Source: Pseudomonas sp. P5_109
Lineage (GTDB): Bacteria; Pseudomonadota; Gammaproteobacteria; Pseudomonadales; Pseudomonadaceae
Assembly (NCBI RefSeq): GCF_034009455.1
Contig: NZ_CP125380.1
Span: forward strand, 489,501-553,500
Direction of reading: 5' to 3'
Length of the DNA: 64,000 bases
Shown here: one piece after another, positions 55,345 through 64,000 of the stretch
How the letters are laid out: the number at the start of each line of letters is the position of its first letter
How positions within the stretch are numbered: the first letter of the stretch is position 1
The notes under the pieces: model-generated
What the model was told of the DNA's origin: nothing
Database searches by the model: none
Seen by the model: only the letters and a program-made list of their open reading frames with translations
Program-made: the position numbers and the translations under genes

Positions 55345-56458
55345 ACGCCATGTGCTGCAGTTCTGCCACGGCTATGACGGGCCGTTCCTGGACTGCGCAC
55401 GGCAGTACGCCAGCCTGTTCGCGGGGACCGGTTATCGCGTGACCACGGTGTTTCTCACCGGGGTTGCCGATGCCGAGGTCGCCGCGGGCTGCGCTTCCGA
55501 CGAAGTGCTGTTCATGGAGTACAGCTCCAAGGCCATTCGTGGCCTGAAGCTGGGGGCCATCGGCGATCTGCGCAAGATCGCCGCCTCGCGCAACTTCAGT
55601 TTCTGCATCGCTCACCGCTTCAAGCCTATCTATATCGCCTTGCTCGGTACGTCGTTGCCGGTCATTGGCGTGCACCACGGGTTTGAAGACTACAAGCGCG
55701 GCAGCCGCAAACTGTTCGCGCATATTTTCCGCAAGCGCTTGAGTTTGCTCGGCGTGTCCGACGCGGTGCGCGACGACATGCGCCATTGCCTGCCGAAGTG
55801 GCCGGCTTCGCGAATTCAGACCTTGTACAACCGTATCGACGTGGACGCCTTGCAAGCCACCCAGGTGTCGGCTCGCGAAGCCCGGGAAACCCTTGGGCTG
55901 GCGGCGGATGCCTGGATCGTCGGCAATGTCGGGCGGCTGCATCCAGACAAGGACCAGGCCACGCTGCTGCAGGGTTTCGCCGAGGCGTTGCCGGGGTTGC
56001 CGGCCAACAGCCAACTGGTGATTCTCGGTAAAGGTCGCCTGGAGGAAGACCTCAAGGCCCAGGCCCGGGAGCTTGGCATCGGTGACCGGGTGCTGTTCCT
56101 CGGTCAGGTGCCGGATGCGCGCAACTACTTCCGGGCCTTCGATGTGTTCGCCCTGAGTTCCGATCACGAACCGTTCGGCATGGTGCTGCTGGAGGCCATG
56201 GCCGCCGGCGTACCCTTGCTCGCCACGGCGTGCGGCGGAGCGAAGGAAGTGGTCGAAGGCGTGGGCATCCTGTTCCCGTTGGGTGATGCCGGGCATCTGG
56301 CCCAGGGGCTGCAACACCTGGCCGGCATGGATGATCAGCAACGCCGCCAGTGTGCCGAGTTGATGCTCGAGCGCTTGCGCGAACGCTTCTCCGATCGCTC
56401 GGTGCGCGATGCTTTCTGGCACTTGCCACACGTTACCGAACTGGCACAGAGGGGCTGA
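55328..56458 (+). CDS. wapH: LPS outer-core glycosyltransferase (GT4), WapH-like
   Basis: 376 residues. The N-terminal Rossmann half includes HRFKPIYIALLGTSLPVIGVHHGFEDYKRG. The GT4 half has VGRLHPDKDQATLLQGFAEA, VPDARNYFRAFDVFALSS and HEPFGMVLLEAMAAGVPLLAT (E-x7-E). It shares a similar HRFKP/HGF pattern with the protein at 58802, so the two are paralogues. Probably an outer-core glucosyltransferase, from its PA5004-like position; the sugar is not certain in this species. Confidence 0.86.
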   Translation: MTRSAERHVLQFCHGYDGPFLDCARQYASLFAGTGYRVTTVFLTGVADAEVAAGCASDEVLFMEYSSKAIRGLKLGAIGDLRKIAASRNFSFCIAHRFKPIYIALLGTSLPVIGVHHGFEDYKRGSRKLFAHIFRKRLSLLGVSDAVRDDMRHCLPKWPASRIQTLYNRIDVDALQATQVSAREARETLGLAADAWIVGNVGRLHPDKDQATLLQGFAEALPGLPANSQLVILGKGRLEEDLKAQARELGIGDRVLFLGQVPDARNYFRAFDVFALSSDHEPFGMVLLEAMAAGVPLLATACGGAKEVVEGVGILFPLGDAGHLAQGLQHLAGMDDQQRRQCAELMLERLRERFSDRSVRDAFWHLPHVTELAQRG

Positions 56459-57354
56459 TGCTCAACCGATTTCAAGGCTGGCGCGAGCGTGGCTGGGCGG
56501 TAGTCGACGCCTCGACTTACGCCGAAACCTGGCAGCGATATGGCGGCAGCGTCGCGACTCATCCGACGGTGGTCGAACGGCTGGCACAACTGGCCGACAT
56601 TCCCGTGCGTTACCTGGCCTGGGTGCAGGGTGACGAGGTCAAGGCGGCAATCCCGACATGGGGGCGCGACCTGGCCTTGTCCAAGGACGTGCTCAAGCGC
56701 CGCGGCAAGAAAGGGCTGTTCGACCTGGGCAACGCCGAGATCATCCTGCCCGCCGCTGCCGATGCCCAGGTACCTTTGCGCCATCGCGCGCGGTATCTGT
56801 CGGCGCTCAACGAAGGTCGTTTCACTGGCATCAGGTTGCAAACCGAACAACTGGCCATGGCCCGCACACCCGAAGAGCTGTCGAAAAAGTTTCGCTATAA
56901 CCAGCGCCGCGAATTGCGCTTGCTCGAAGAGGCCGGTGGCGTGGTGCGACCGGTGTCCGAGTTTTCCAGCACGGAGCTGGCGGCGATTTACTGCGACCTG
57001 TTCCAGCGCCGCTGGGGTTTCCCGGCGACCGGTGCCGAACGCATGGCCGACGTCATCGAGTTGCTGCGCGAGTTGCTGATCGGTTCGGTGATTTTCCTCA
57101 ACGATGCGCCGATTGCGATTCAACTGGTGTACCGCGTCGAAACCCCGCAGTGGATCAGCGTCGAGTACATCAACGGCGGGGTCGATCCCGAGACTCGCGA
57201 GTTCAGCCCTGGCAGTGTGTTGAGTTTCCTCAATACGCAAAGCGCCTGGGAACACGCGCGCGCGCAGGACAAGCCGCTACGCTTTTCCTTCGGTCGCGCC
57301 GACCGTGAATACAAGGATCGCTGGTGCAACCCCGTACCGGTCTTCACCGTATGA
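56458..57354 (+). CDS. Mig-14 family protein
   Basis: 298 residues: LNRFQGWRERGWAVVDASTY at the N-terminus, then a GNAT-like core (LSKKFRYNQRRELRLLEEAG) and a C-terminal block, FSFGRADREYKDRWCNPVPV. The Mig-14 family is linked to resistance to cationic antimicrobial peptides; the enzymatic reaction is unproven, and the fold suggests acyl or aminoacyl transfer. The ATG overlaps wapH (TGATG), and its TGA overlaps the next start. Confidence 0.88.
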   Translation: MLNRFQGWRERGWAVVDASTYAETWQRYGGSVATHPTVVERLAQLADIPVRYLAWVQGDEVKAAIPTWGRDLALSKDVLKRRGKKGLFDLGNAEIILPAAADAQVPLRHRARYLSALNEGRFTGIRLQTEQLAMARTPEELSKKFRYNQRRELRLLEEAGGVVRPVSEFSSTELAAIYCDLFQRRWGFPATGAERMADVIELLRELLIGSVIFLNDAPIAIQLVYRVETPQWISVEYINGGVDPETREFSPGSVLSFLNTQSAWEHARAQDKPLRFSFGRADREYKDRWCNPVPVFTV

Positions 57355-58805
57355 GCCAAGCCATGAGCCGCAAACAGCAACTGCTCAAGCGCCACCGGCG
57401 CAACAAACGCATCGGCCTGTTGATTGCGCTGGTGCTGTTGATCGTCTTGGGTGTGTTGGTGGCCTGGTGGTTACCGCTGGTGCTCGCGGTCCTCGGCTGG
57501 ATTGCCCACGAGGCCTGGTTTGCCGACCATCTGTTCTACTCGCCGAAAGACGATTACCAGTACAGCTTTCCCCCGTATACGCCACAGCCCAAGGTGCACC
57601 TTAGCGGTGAGCACTTGCGCCTGGACGAAGGCGTGATGCTGGTCGACGACGCGACGTTGGTGTTGGCCCTGCGGGTAAAAAGTACCTGGCTGGGACGATT
57701 CCTCGATCCGGTGGTCGAGTTGCTGGGTGGCGAAAACCCTGACCGGCAAACGTTCGAGCGGGGCGTAAACGGCCTGCGTTACCTCAATCTCAGCGGTCAG
57801 GCTCAGGCGCTGTCCCGCGGTGACCTGCGCTTGCGCGGGCGTTTCTGCCGCGTACTCGGCGAGCCGGTGCTTTGGGCGCTCGAGCATCCAGATTACCGGC
57901 GCCAGCGGGTGATGGTCATCGCGCCCCATGCCGACGACGCCGAACTGGCGGCCTACGGTTTGTACAGCCAGGCCAACGAAACCTGGATCGTTACGCTGAC
58001 CGCCGGTGAAATCGAAGCCGAACACTACCGGCAGATGGGCCTGAACAAGGCCGACGCGGCCCGCTTGAAAGGCCGCCTGCGCACCTGGGACAGTATTGCC
58101 GTGCCGCGTTGGGCCGGCGTGCCCGAGGCCCATTGCGTGCAACTGGGTTATTTCTGCCTGCAACTGGCGAGCATGCAGGCTGCGCCTGCGGTGGCGGCGG
58201 GATCGCGGGAAGCGGATATGAGCGATACCCGTCTGTTCCGCCAGTTGAATCCTTTCGCGCTGCCCGGCGATGCCGATGGCGCGCCGACCTGGAACAATCT
58301 GCTGGCGGATCTGCGTGAGCTGTTGTTGCGGGCCCGGCCCGAAGTCATCGTCCTGCCGCATCCGACCCTGGATCCGCATCCCGATCATATCTGTGCCCAG
58401 GCGGCAGTCCTCGAAGCCTTGCAAGGCCTGGACTGGCAGCCGACTACGCTATTGGGCTATGCCAACCACCTGCATGACAACGACCGCTGGCCGATGGGCG
58501 ATTCCGGTGATGGCATCGCCTTGCCGCCGGCCTTCGATTCGGCCCAGCCGATGCAGCCTTACTGCCTGCCGATGCCGCTGGAGCAACAGCGCGACAAGGC
58601 CATGGCGTTGGGGATGATGCACGACCTGCAACCGGCGATGCCGTTCAAGCGTCGCTTGCGTCGGCTGATTCAGCGGGTGTTGGCTGGTCGGTTGCCGCCA
58701 ACCTATGGCGAGAACGAATTCTTTCGCAAGGCAGTCCGGCGCCACGAGCTTTTGTGGTCCATCAAGCACACACCAGGCAATGTTTCTCAGCGGGGAGAGT
58801 TATGA
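57351..58805 (+). CDS. dnpA: PIG-L family de-N-acetylase (DnpA-like)
   Basis: 484 residues. One N-terminal membrane segment (IGLLIALVLLIVLGVLVAWW), then a PIG-L/LmbE domain with the zinc motif APHADDAE (about 197-204), a second metal-binding region HPTLDPHPDHICAQ, and a helical tail. It probably removes an N-acetyl group from a core amino sugar. In P. aeruginosa, DnpA affects fluoroquinolone tolerance (recall). The ATG at 57351 overlaps the Mig-14 stop (ATGA). Confidence 0.88.
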   Translation: MSQAMSRKQQLLKRHRRNKRIGLLIALVLLIVLGVLVAWWLPLVLAVLGWIAHEAWFADHLFYSPKDDYQYSFPPYTPQPKVHLSGEHLRLDEGVMLVDDATLVLALRVKSTWLGRFLDPVVELLGGENPDRQTFERGVNGLRYLNLSGQAQALSRGDLRLRGRFCRVLGEPVLWALEHPDYRRQRVMVIAPHADDAELAAYGLYSQANETWIVTLTAGEIEAEHYRQMGLNKADAARLKGRLRTWDSIAVPRWAGVPEAHCVQLGYFCLQLASMQAAPAVAAGSREADMSDTRLFRQLNPFALPGDADGAPTWNNLLADLRELLLRARPEVIVLPHPTLDPHPDHICAQAAVLEALQGLDWQPTTLLGYANHLHDNDRWPMGDSGDGIALPPAFDSAQPMQPYCLPMPLEQQRDKAMALGMMHDLQPAMPFKRRLRRLIQRVLAGRLPPTYGENEFFRKAVRRHELLWSIKHTPGNVSQRGEL

Positions 58806-59956
58806 GTCAGCGGTCAAAGGTCCTGCAACTGCAGCCTGACTACAACGTCAAAGCCCATGATTTCGCCGACCTCGCGGAGCAGATCGTCAAGGCCCTGCCC
58901 AGTGATCGCTATGAAGTGACCGCTGCGTTTTTGCGCGGTAAACCCGGGCCGGGCGAAGCGGTGAGCCGGGCCGACCGTTCGGTGTACTTCGAATTTTCCG
59001 ACAAGTCCCTCAAGGGCATGCGCCTGCGGGCGATGTGGCAGCTGTACAAGTTCTGCCGTCGGGAAAAGTTTGACGTGGTGATCTGCAACCGCTTCAAGCC
59101 GGTGAACATGATGCTGGCGCTCAACCGCTGGTTGAAAGTGCCGCTGTGCATCGGCATTTCCCACGGCTTTGGCGAGTACGACCGTTTTTACCGGCGCCGC
59201 CAGACCCAGCGTCTGATCGATCGTCACTGGCGTTTCGTTGGCGTGTCGCCTGCAGTGAAACAGTATCTGCTGGACTGTGACTGCGGCTTCACCGACCAGA
59301 ATACCTACGCCATCACCAATGCCATCGACATCGAGCAAGCCGAAAGCCTGCAACACAGTCGTGAAAAGGCCCGTGAAATGTTGGGCATCGATCCGTCGGT
59401 GCGGCTGATCGGTGCGTTGGGGCGACTGGTCCCGGTCAAGGGTCATATCTATCTGCTGCAGGCCTTTGCCGCGCTCAAGGACAAATACCCGAACACCCAG
59501 CTGGCAATCATTGGTGCCGGTCGCGAAGAGTCGCGCCTGGCTGCGGAAATCGACCGCCTCGGCCTCAGCGGTCGCGCCCATTTGCTGGGGTTCAAGGAAA
59601 TTGCCCTGCAGTACATCCGCGCTTTCGATATCTGGACCATGCCCTCCCTGGCCGAAGGCCTCGGGCTGGCGCTGCTTGAAGGCATGAGCGGGCATTTGCC
59701 GGTGATTGCCTCGAACGTGCCGGCCATGTTGCCGCTCATCGAGGGCGCCGGTGGCCTGGCGATTACACCGAAGGATGTACCGACGCTGCAGGCTGCGCTG
59801 GACACTTACCTGGGGCTGTCGGATGACGAGCTCAAGGCCAAGGGCGAGCAGGCTTTCCGTTATTTGCAACAACACCATGACATCGAGGAATTCCGTCGCG
59901 AATACCTCAATCTGATCGACTCCGGCCTGGAACAGGCCCGCAAGGAACAACCATGA
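58802..59956 (+). CDS. ssg: LPS core glycosyltransferase (GT4), Ssg-like
   Basis: 384 residues. The N-terminal half contains VVICNRFKPVNMMLALNRWLKV and IGISHGFGEYDRF, parallel to wapH. The GT4 motif is MPSLAEGLGLALLEGMSG. It has GGGGAGAG before the ATG and is also coupled to dnpA by ATGA. The PA5001-like position suggests Ssg, needed for full LPS and for surface spreading and phage adsorption (recall). Confidence 0.85.
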   Translation: MSQRSKVLQLQPDYNVKAHDFADLAEQIVKALPSDRYEVTAAFLRGKPGPGEAVSRADRSVYFEFSDKSLKGMRLRAMWQLYKFCRREKFDVVICNRFKPVNMMLALNRWLKVPLCIGISHGFGEYDRFYRRRQTQRLIDRHWRFVGVSPAVKQYLLDCDCGFTDQNTYAITNAIDIEQAESLQHSREKAREMLGIDPSVRLIGALGRLVPVKGHIYLLQAFAALKDKYPNTQLAIIGAGREESRLAAEIDRLGLSGRAHLLGFKEIALQYIRAFDIWTMPSLAEGLGLALLEGMSGHLPVIASNVPAMLPLIEGAGGLAITPKDVPTLQAALDTYLGLSDDELKAKGEQAFRYLQQHHDIEEFRREYLNLIDSGLEQARKEQP

Positions 59957-60837
59957 ACGACGCGCAACCCATCGTCACGGTCATTATCGCGTCGTACAAC
60001 CACGCCCCTTACATCGAGGAAAGCATTCTCAGCGTCCTCAACCAGACCTATCAGAATATTGAGTTGCTGGTGATCGACGATGGCTCGAAGGATGACAGCG
60101 TCGAGCGGATCAAGGCGTTGCAGGCCATCCATGGTTTCGACTTCCGGGTTCAGGAAAACCAGGGGCTGACCAATACCCTCAACGGTGCGATTGCCCGGGC
60201 AAAGGGCAGCCTGATCGTGCCGTTCGGTTCGGATGACATCATGTTGCCCGAGCGAATTGCCACCCAGGTCGCGCATATGGACGGCAAGCCCGAGGTCGGA
60301 ATCTGCGCCGGCAACATCGAGCTGATCGATGCCGACGGCAATCTCTATCCGGAGAAGCGCCAGCGCCGGGATGTGCCGTTCCGTCGCCTGGACTTCGATG
60401 ACATGTTCCTCGAGCGCAAGCCCTATCCTCCGGCTCCGACCCTGATGATCCGTCGCGAAGCGCTGGAGAAGGTGGGCGGTTTCGATCCGACCATTCGCCT
60501 GGAAGACTTGCTGATCGAGTTGAAGGTGACCCATGCCGGTTATTTCATCGATGGTCTGAATGTGTTGATGGCGCGCTATCGCAAGCACGCCACCAACTCC
60601 TACAAGAACCACCGTTTCATGATCGACAGCATCCTGCGTACCTACGCGCTCTTCAGCGATCACCCGCTGTATGACGAGGTGCGCTACAAGTTTCTCAATT
60701 CCATGTTCCTCAAGACCGCCAACCGTGATCGCAAGCTGGCGCGTGAGTTGCTGGCGCAGATTCCGTTCAAGGCCTGGAACAAAAAAACCTGGCGTGGGCT
60801 GGGCCGGATGTATTTCTCACGGCTGGAGAAAGACTGA
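59953..60837 (+). CDS. wapR: Family 2 glycosyltransferase, WapR-like
   Basis: 294 residues, GT-A fold: VTVIIASYNHAPYIEESILS, then LVIDDGSKDDSVERI, VPFGSDDIMLPERIA (DxD-type motif) and TLMIRREALEKVGGFDP. By position it corresponds to PA5000 (WapR, rhamnosyltransferase making the O-antigen acceptor). The sugar could differ here. Last gene of the rightward operon; ATGA overlap with ssg; a strong hairpin follows. Confidence 0.82.
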   Translation: MNDAQPIVTVIIASYNHAPYIEESILSVLNQTYQNIELLVIDDGSKDDSVERIKALQAIHGFDFRVQENQGLTNTLNGAIARAKGSLIVPFGSDDIMLPERIATQVAHMDGKPEVGICAGNIELIDADGNLYPEKRQRRDVPFRRLDFDDMFLERKPYPPAPTLMIRREALEKVGGFDPTIRLEDLLIELKVTHAGYFIDGLNVLMARYRKHATNSYKNHRFMIDSILRTYALFSDHPLYDEVRYKFLNSMFLKTANRDRKLARELLAQIPFKAWNKKTWRGLGRMYFSRLEKD

Positions 60838-60838
60838 G

Positions 60839-60868
60839 CCAACGCGCTGATCGCGATCAGCGCATTGG
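60839..60868. terminator. Hairpin between convergent wapR and waaL
   Basis: CGCTGATCGCGATCAGCG is a perfect 18-bp palindrome (60845-60862). The stem extends through GC and, past one mismatch, CCAA/TTGG. There is no long T-run on either side, but it sits between convergent genes and probably serves as a bidirectional transcript end. Confidence 0.65.
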
Positions 60869-60877
60869 TTTCTGTCA

Positions 60878-62740
60878 TCAACGAGTCTGGGTCGGAGAGC
60901 TTGCGGCCAGCACTTGCCTGCGCAAATTATCCACGTCGGTTTGCGAAGCTACAGCGGCGTAGCCCAGCAACAGCGCTTCGAAGTGATCCTCGAACAACCA
61001 ATGGCGATCTTCTGCGTAGCGCTGCATATGGCGCAGATTGCGCCGACGCAGGGAAGGGCTCAGAGAAGACGGGTAAATTCGCAGGTCGGCGAGGTCGATC
61101 AGGCCGAACTCGCCGTCTTCCAGCACCAGCACATTGCCCAGGTGCAGGGAGCGGAAATAGACCCCTTGCTGATGCAGTTGAGCCATGAACTTGCCGAAAC
61201 GCTCCACCAGTGCCTGGCGTACCGCCGGGGCGGTGATGCCTTGCAGGATCTGGCGCAGGGTGTTGCCCGGCAACGGAGAGTAGTGCACAGCGGTGCTGCC
61301 GTCTTCGAATCGGTAAAGGTCGAGGATCTGCGGTGTCGGGATGCCCATGCTGCGCAGTTGCACGCTGTTGACGGCAAAACGATCGGAGTAGGGCGTGAAG
61401 CTGCCCGAGGTATACCAGCGGCGGCGGCGGAACAGCTTGAGAAAGCTGCCGTCGGTCAGGCGCAGGACTTTGGGCCCCAAACCGTCTTCCTCGATGATCC
61501 GGGCATCGGCCGTCAGTTGTTGCAGGGCGCTTGGCGACGCGGTCTTGATCGGCTTGTCCAGCAGGCGCCTGGCCCGTTGATTGATGCTCAATGCGGCAAT
61601 CAGCGCCAAGGGGATCCACAGCAGGAACCAGTGTTCCTTGGGACGAGAGATAATCCCGCCGCCTTCGGTCAGGCCCGCACCGATGCCGAAGGCCAGCCAG
61701 GCCGAGGCAATGATGAGCAGCGGTTGCACGCGATGGCGCAGGCTACCGATGAAGCTTCGCGCGAGGAAGAACAGCCATGGCAGAAAACCGATAATGCCGA
61801 CGTAGTAGAGCACGCCAAGCGCGAAGTTATGGGGCTCAGAAAGAGGGTAGCCGACGCCTGGGTCCAGGCTCAGTTCGGCGTTGTAGCCGTGCCCGATCCA
61901 TGGATGATCAGCGATCCTGCCCAGGGCCAATTGCCAGAGCTCGATACGGAAGGAGCTGCCTCTTTCGAGGATCTTGTCGGTAAATAGCGCGAAAGTCGCC
62001 GCTCCGGCGATAAACATCGAGGCAAGCAGGAGGGCCGAGCGTCGATTCCAGCAGATGACGCACAGCCAGAGCGCAGCGACCGTCAGTGCAACCAGTGGAG
62101 TCCTGGAGCCGGTGGCCAGCACCGTGGCGAACATGATCGCCATCGCCGGTAGGCTCAACCAAAGGACCTGGGGTCGTTTGCAGGTCATGCTCAGGCTCAG
62201 CCAGTAGGTACAGAAAAAGCCGAAGACGTGGGAGCTGAGCAATGGATTGTCGAACGCGCCGACACCGATCAGGCGCATTTCCGGCTCGTAGATCAGGCCG
62301 AACCTGTACAGGTTGTAGGCAGAGATGATCAACGCCACCGTCGCGGCGCAGAACAGCAGGGGTTGAATGATTTCGCTGCGATAGCGCACCAGCAGGTAGC
62401 AGCCAACGAACAGCATCAGGGTATGCAATGGCGGTTTGAACTGACCAAAGTCGATGTCGTCGCCTGGCCCCCAGTTCAGGCTGAGCATCGCCCACGCCAA
62501 AAACAGCAGGACTGCAACGACGATCGGTTCGTGCAGCAGTTCCTTGGCGAGCCGCGGACGCAAGCACAGTGCAATCAGTGCCGGAATGCTGAACAGGCCA
62601 TAGTAAAGCTTGTGATGCACGCTGCGCCCCGGCAGGAAAAACAGTGCACAAAGCAACAATAAGTAACCGAGCGGAAGGATCCACAAGCAAATGAAATCGA
62701 AGATTCTATTGGACGTGCTGTTCAAAGCGTTTAATTGCAT
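60878..62740 (-). CDS. waaL: O-antigen ligase WaaL fused to a C-terminal LPS-kinase-like domain
   Basis: 620 residues. Residues 1-395 form a WaaL/Wzy_C-type polytopic ligase of about 12 spans, with the periplasmic loop IGHGYNAELSLDPGVGYPLSEPHNFALGVLYYVG (conserved H in PHN). From about 400, after INQRARRLLDKP, comes a soluble kinase-like domain: LRLTDGSFLKLFRRRRWY (phosphate-binding lysine), VERFGKFMAQLHQQGVYFRS, LHLGNVLVLEDGEFGLIDLADL. The loop reads LHLGN: no canonical catalytic Asp, while the metal Asp is present. In P. aeruginosa the ligase PA4999 and the kinase PA4998 are recalled as separate genes. The frame is continuous, with no stop or shift at the junction. Confidence 0.87.
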   Translation of the reverse strand: MQLNALNSTSNRIFDFICLWILPLGYLLLLCALFFLPGRSVHHKLYYGLFSIPALIALCLRPRLAKELLHEPIVVAVLLFLAWAMLSLNWGPGDDIDFGQFKPPLHTLMLFVGCYLLVRYRSEIIQPLLFCAATVALIISAYNLYRFGLIYEPEMRLIGVGAFDNPLLSSHVFGFFCTYWLSLSMTCKRPQVLWLSLPAMAIMFATVLATGSRTPLVALTVAALWLCVICWNRRSALLLASMFIAGAATFALFTDKILERGSSFRIELWQLALGRIADHPWIGHGYNAELSLDPGVGYPLSEPHNFALGVLYYVGIIGFLPWLFFLARSFIGSLRHRVQPLLIIASAWLAFGIGAGLTEGGGIISRPKEHWFLLWIPLALIAALSINQRARRLLDKPIKTASPSALQQLTADARIIEEDGLGPKVLRLTDGSFLKLFRRRRWYTSGSFTPYSDRFAVNSVQLRSMGIPTPQILDLYRFEDGSTAVHYSPLPGNTLRQILQGITAPAVRQALVERFGKFMAQLHQQGVYFRSLHLGNVLVLEDGEFGLIDLADLRIYPSSLSPSLRRRNLRHMQRYAEDRHWLFEDHFEALLLGYAAVASQTDVDNLRRQVLAASSPTQTR

Positions 62741-62894
62741 GCTGAGTAACTTATTCCTGAATTAAGCGACCGTACCAAGGCAGGGACATCGGGTGGCTAT
62801 TTGACGCGCCACAATACACAAGCTGTATGCGATTGCCAGAACCCTGAGGAAGCTGTGCTAAAGTCAGCGTCCTTTTCATCGACATTCGCGTGAT

Positions 62895-64000
62895 ATGACC
62901 GACTCCAGTCTCTCCGCAAGCCCATCGAGCTTGAAAATCTACTTCCGTCTGCTCGGCTATGTCCGGCCGTACATCAGCCTGTTCCTGATCAGCATCGTCG
63001 GTTTTCTGATTTTCGCTTCGACGCAGCCAATGCTGGGCTACATCCTCAAGTACTTCGTCGACGGTCTGTCCAACCCTGAAGCAGCGCTGTTTCCAACCGT
63101 GCCCTACCTGCGCGACCTGCAACTGCTGCAGGCGGTGCCGTTGTTGATCATCCTGATCGCCGCGTGGCAGGGTTTGGGGTCGTACCTGGGCAACTACTTC
63201 CTGGCCAAGGTTTCCCTGGGCCTGGTCCATGACTTGCGGGTCCAGTTGTTCAACAACCTGCTGGTGTTGCCGAACCGGTATTTCGACAAGCATAACTCGG
63301 GGCACCTGATTTCTCGTATCACCTTCAACGTGACCATGGTCACGGGGGCGGCAACGGATGCGATCAAGGTCGTAATTCGTGAAGGCATGACGGTGATCTT
63401 CCTGTTTGCCTCGCTGCTGTTCATGAACTGGCGCCTGACGCTGGTCATGGTCGCCATCCTGCCGCTGATTGCCATCATGGTGCGCACGGCCAGCAAGAAA
63501 TTCCGCAAGCAGAGCAAGAAAATCCAGCTGGCCATGGGGGACGTGACGCATGTGGCGTCCGAAACCATCCAGGGCTATCGCGTGGTGCGCAGCTTCGGCG
63601 GTGAAAAATACGAAGAGAAACGCTTCTTCGACGCCAGCCAGAGCAACACCGACAAGCAATTGCGCATGACCCGCACCGGCGCCATCTACACGCCGATGCT
63701 GCAATTGGTGATCTACACCGCCATGGCCGTGCTGATGTTCCTCGTGCTGTTCCTGCGGGGCGATGCATCCGCCGGCGACATGGTGGCCTACATCACCCTG
63801 GCTGGCCTGTTGCCCAAGCCGATTCGCCAGCTGTCGGAAGTCAGCTCGACCATCCAGAAGGGTGTGGCCGGTGCCGAAAGCATCTTCGAGCAACTGGATG
63901 TCGCGCCCGAAGTCGATACCGGCACTGTCGAGCGTGACGTTGTCAGCGGTCGCCTGGACGTACGCAACCTCAGCTTCACCTACCCTGACACCGAGCGTCA
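62895..64000 (+). CDS. msbA: Lipid A export ABC transporter MsbA, 3'-truncated by window edge
   Basis: 368 visible codons of about 600. The six-span type IV ABC exporter membrane domain is complete: SLFLISIVGFLIFASTQPML, then HDLRVQLFNNLLVLPNRYFDKHNSGHLISRI (coupling region), VVIREGMTVIFLFASLLFM, and LVIYTAMAVLMFLVLFLRGD. The nucleotide-binding domain begins at LDVRNLSFTYPD just before the edge; Walker motifs lie outside. It flips lipid A-core to the periplasmic leaflet. It is divergent from waaL, about 155 bp apart. Confidence 0.95.
   Translation, partial: MTDSSLSASPSSLKIYFRLLGYVRPYISLFLISIVGFLIFASTQPMLGYILKYFVDGLSNPEAALFPTVPYLRDLQLLQAVPLLIILIAAWQGLGSYLGNYFLAKVSLGLVHDLRVQLFNNLLVLPNRYFDKHNSGHLISRITFNVTMVTGAATDAIKVVIREGMTVIFLFASLLFMNWRLTLVMVAILPLIAIMVRTASKKFRKQSKKIQLAMGDVTHVASETIQGYRVVRSFGGEKYEEKRFFDASQSNTDKQLRMTRTGAIYTPMLQLVIYTAMAVLMFLVLFLRGDASAGDMVAYITLAGLLPKPIRQLSEVSSTIQKGVAGAESIFEQLDVAPEVDTGTVERDVVSGRLDVRNLSFTYPDTER

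Overview
The window is a GC-rich chromosomal segment of a Pseudomonas, most likely of the P. fluorescens group. The evidence is gene order: msrA-dipA-(insert)-aceF-aceE-glnE-waaF-waaC-waaG-waaP-kinases-wapO-wapH-mig14-dnpA-ssg-wapR-waaL-msbA matches, from recall, the P. aeruginosa PA5018-PA4997 block, and MCP-coiled coil-zapA-MCP matches P. putida PP_0317-PP_0320. Paired REP sequences of three related types between genes are also typical of this group. All family assignments come from reading motifs and translations; no database was searched.

Layout. 1-3793 (-): the promoter-proximal end of an aryl-polyene/xanthomonadin-type lipid pigment cluster (KS-like protein, acyltransferase, two ACPs, COG4648 membrane protein, AMP ligase cut by the left edge). 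4150-7857: an orphan ParA ATPase, thioredoxin 2, a higBA toxin-antitoxin pair with two palindromic operators, and SelO. 7906-13042: an MscK-type mechanosensitive channel and an NhaP2-type antiporter. 13324-17770: two chemoreceptors flanking a ZapB-like coiled-coil gene and a zapA-family gene; the second receptor looks like McpH (purines). 17888-25820: an acyl-CoA dehydrogenase, then the proline regulon putA/putP, divergent around a control region with five GTTGCA half-sites.

26101-30363 is the accessory island. A PAAR-tipped type VI secretion effector with a glycine-rich, probably pore-forming C-terminus is followed by its membrane immunity gene, then by two more cassettes. Each of these is a headless toxin tail plus a paralogous immunity gene, always joined by an NTGA stop/start overlap. 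Degenerate AT-rich material follows, then a strongly structured RNA (hairpin plus three-way junction) that leads into a seven-codon minicistron, MAGPFPP, and a small gene of a DUF3077/DUF6124-like type.

30587-42319: rlmJ, msrA, dipA, a PhoD-like phosphatase, a five-copy tandem array of a 142/143-bp REP-pair unit, and aceF/aceE (E2 with three lipoyl domains). 42703 to the end: glnE, then LPS core assembly. A first operon (waaF-waaC-waaG-waaP and three more kinase-fold proteins, one with two kinase domains) is followed by REPs and a small lipoprotein gene. A second operon starts from a good -10 (wapO-wapH-mig14-dnpA-ssg-wapR), almost every junction being an overlap. It converges on a waaL gene fused to a C-terminal kinase domain; msbA runs off the right edge. 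Together these genes add heptoses, phosphates, carbamoyl groups and further sugars to the core, ligate O-antigen and flip lipid A-core.

The most novel-looking items are the effector/immunity array (26101-29072), the structured RNA with minicistron (29878-30041), the WaaL-kinase fusion, and the paired GTAGT palindromes between aceE and glnE.
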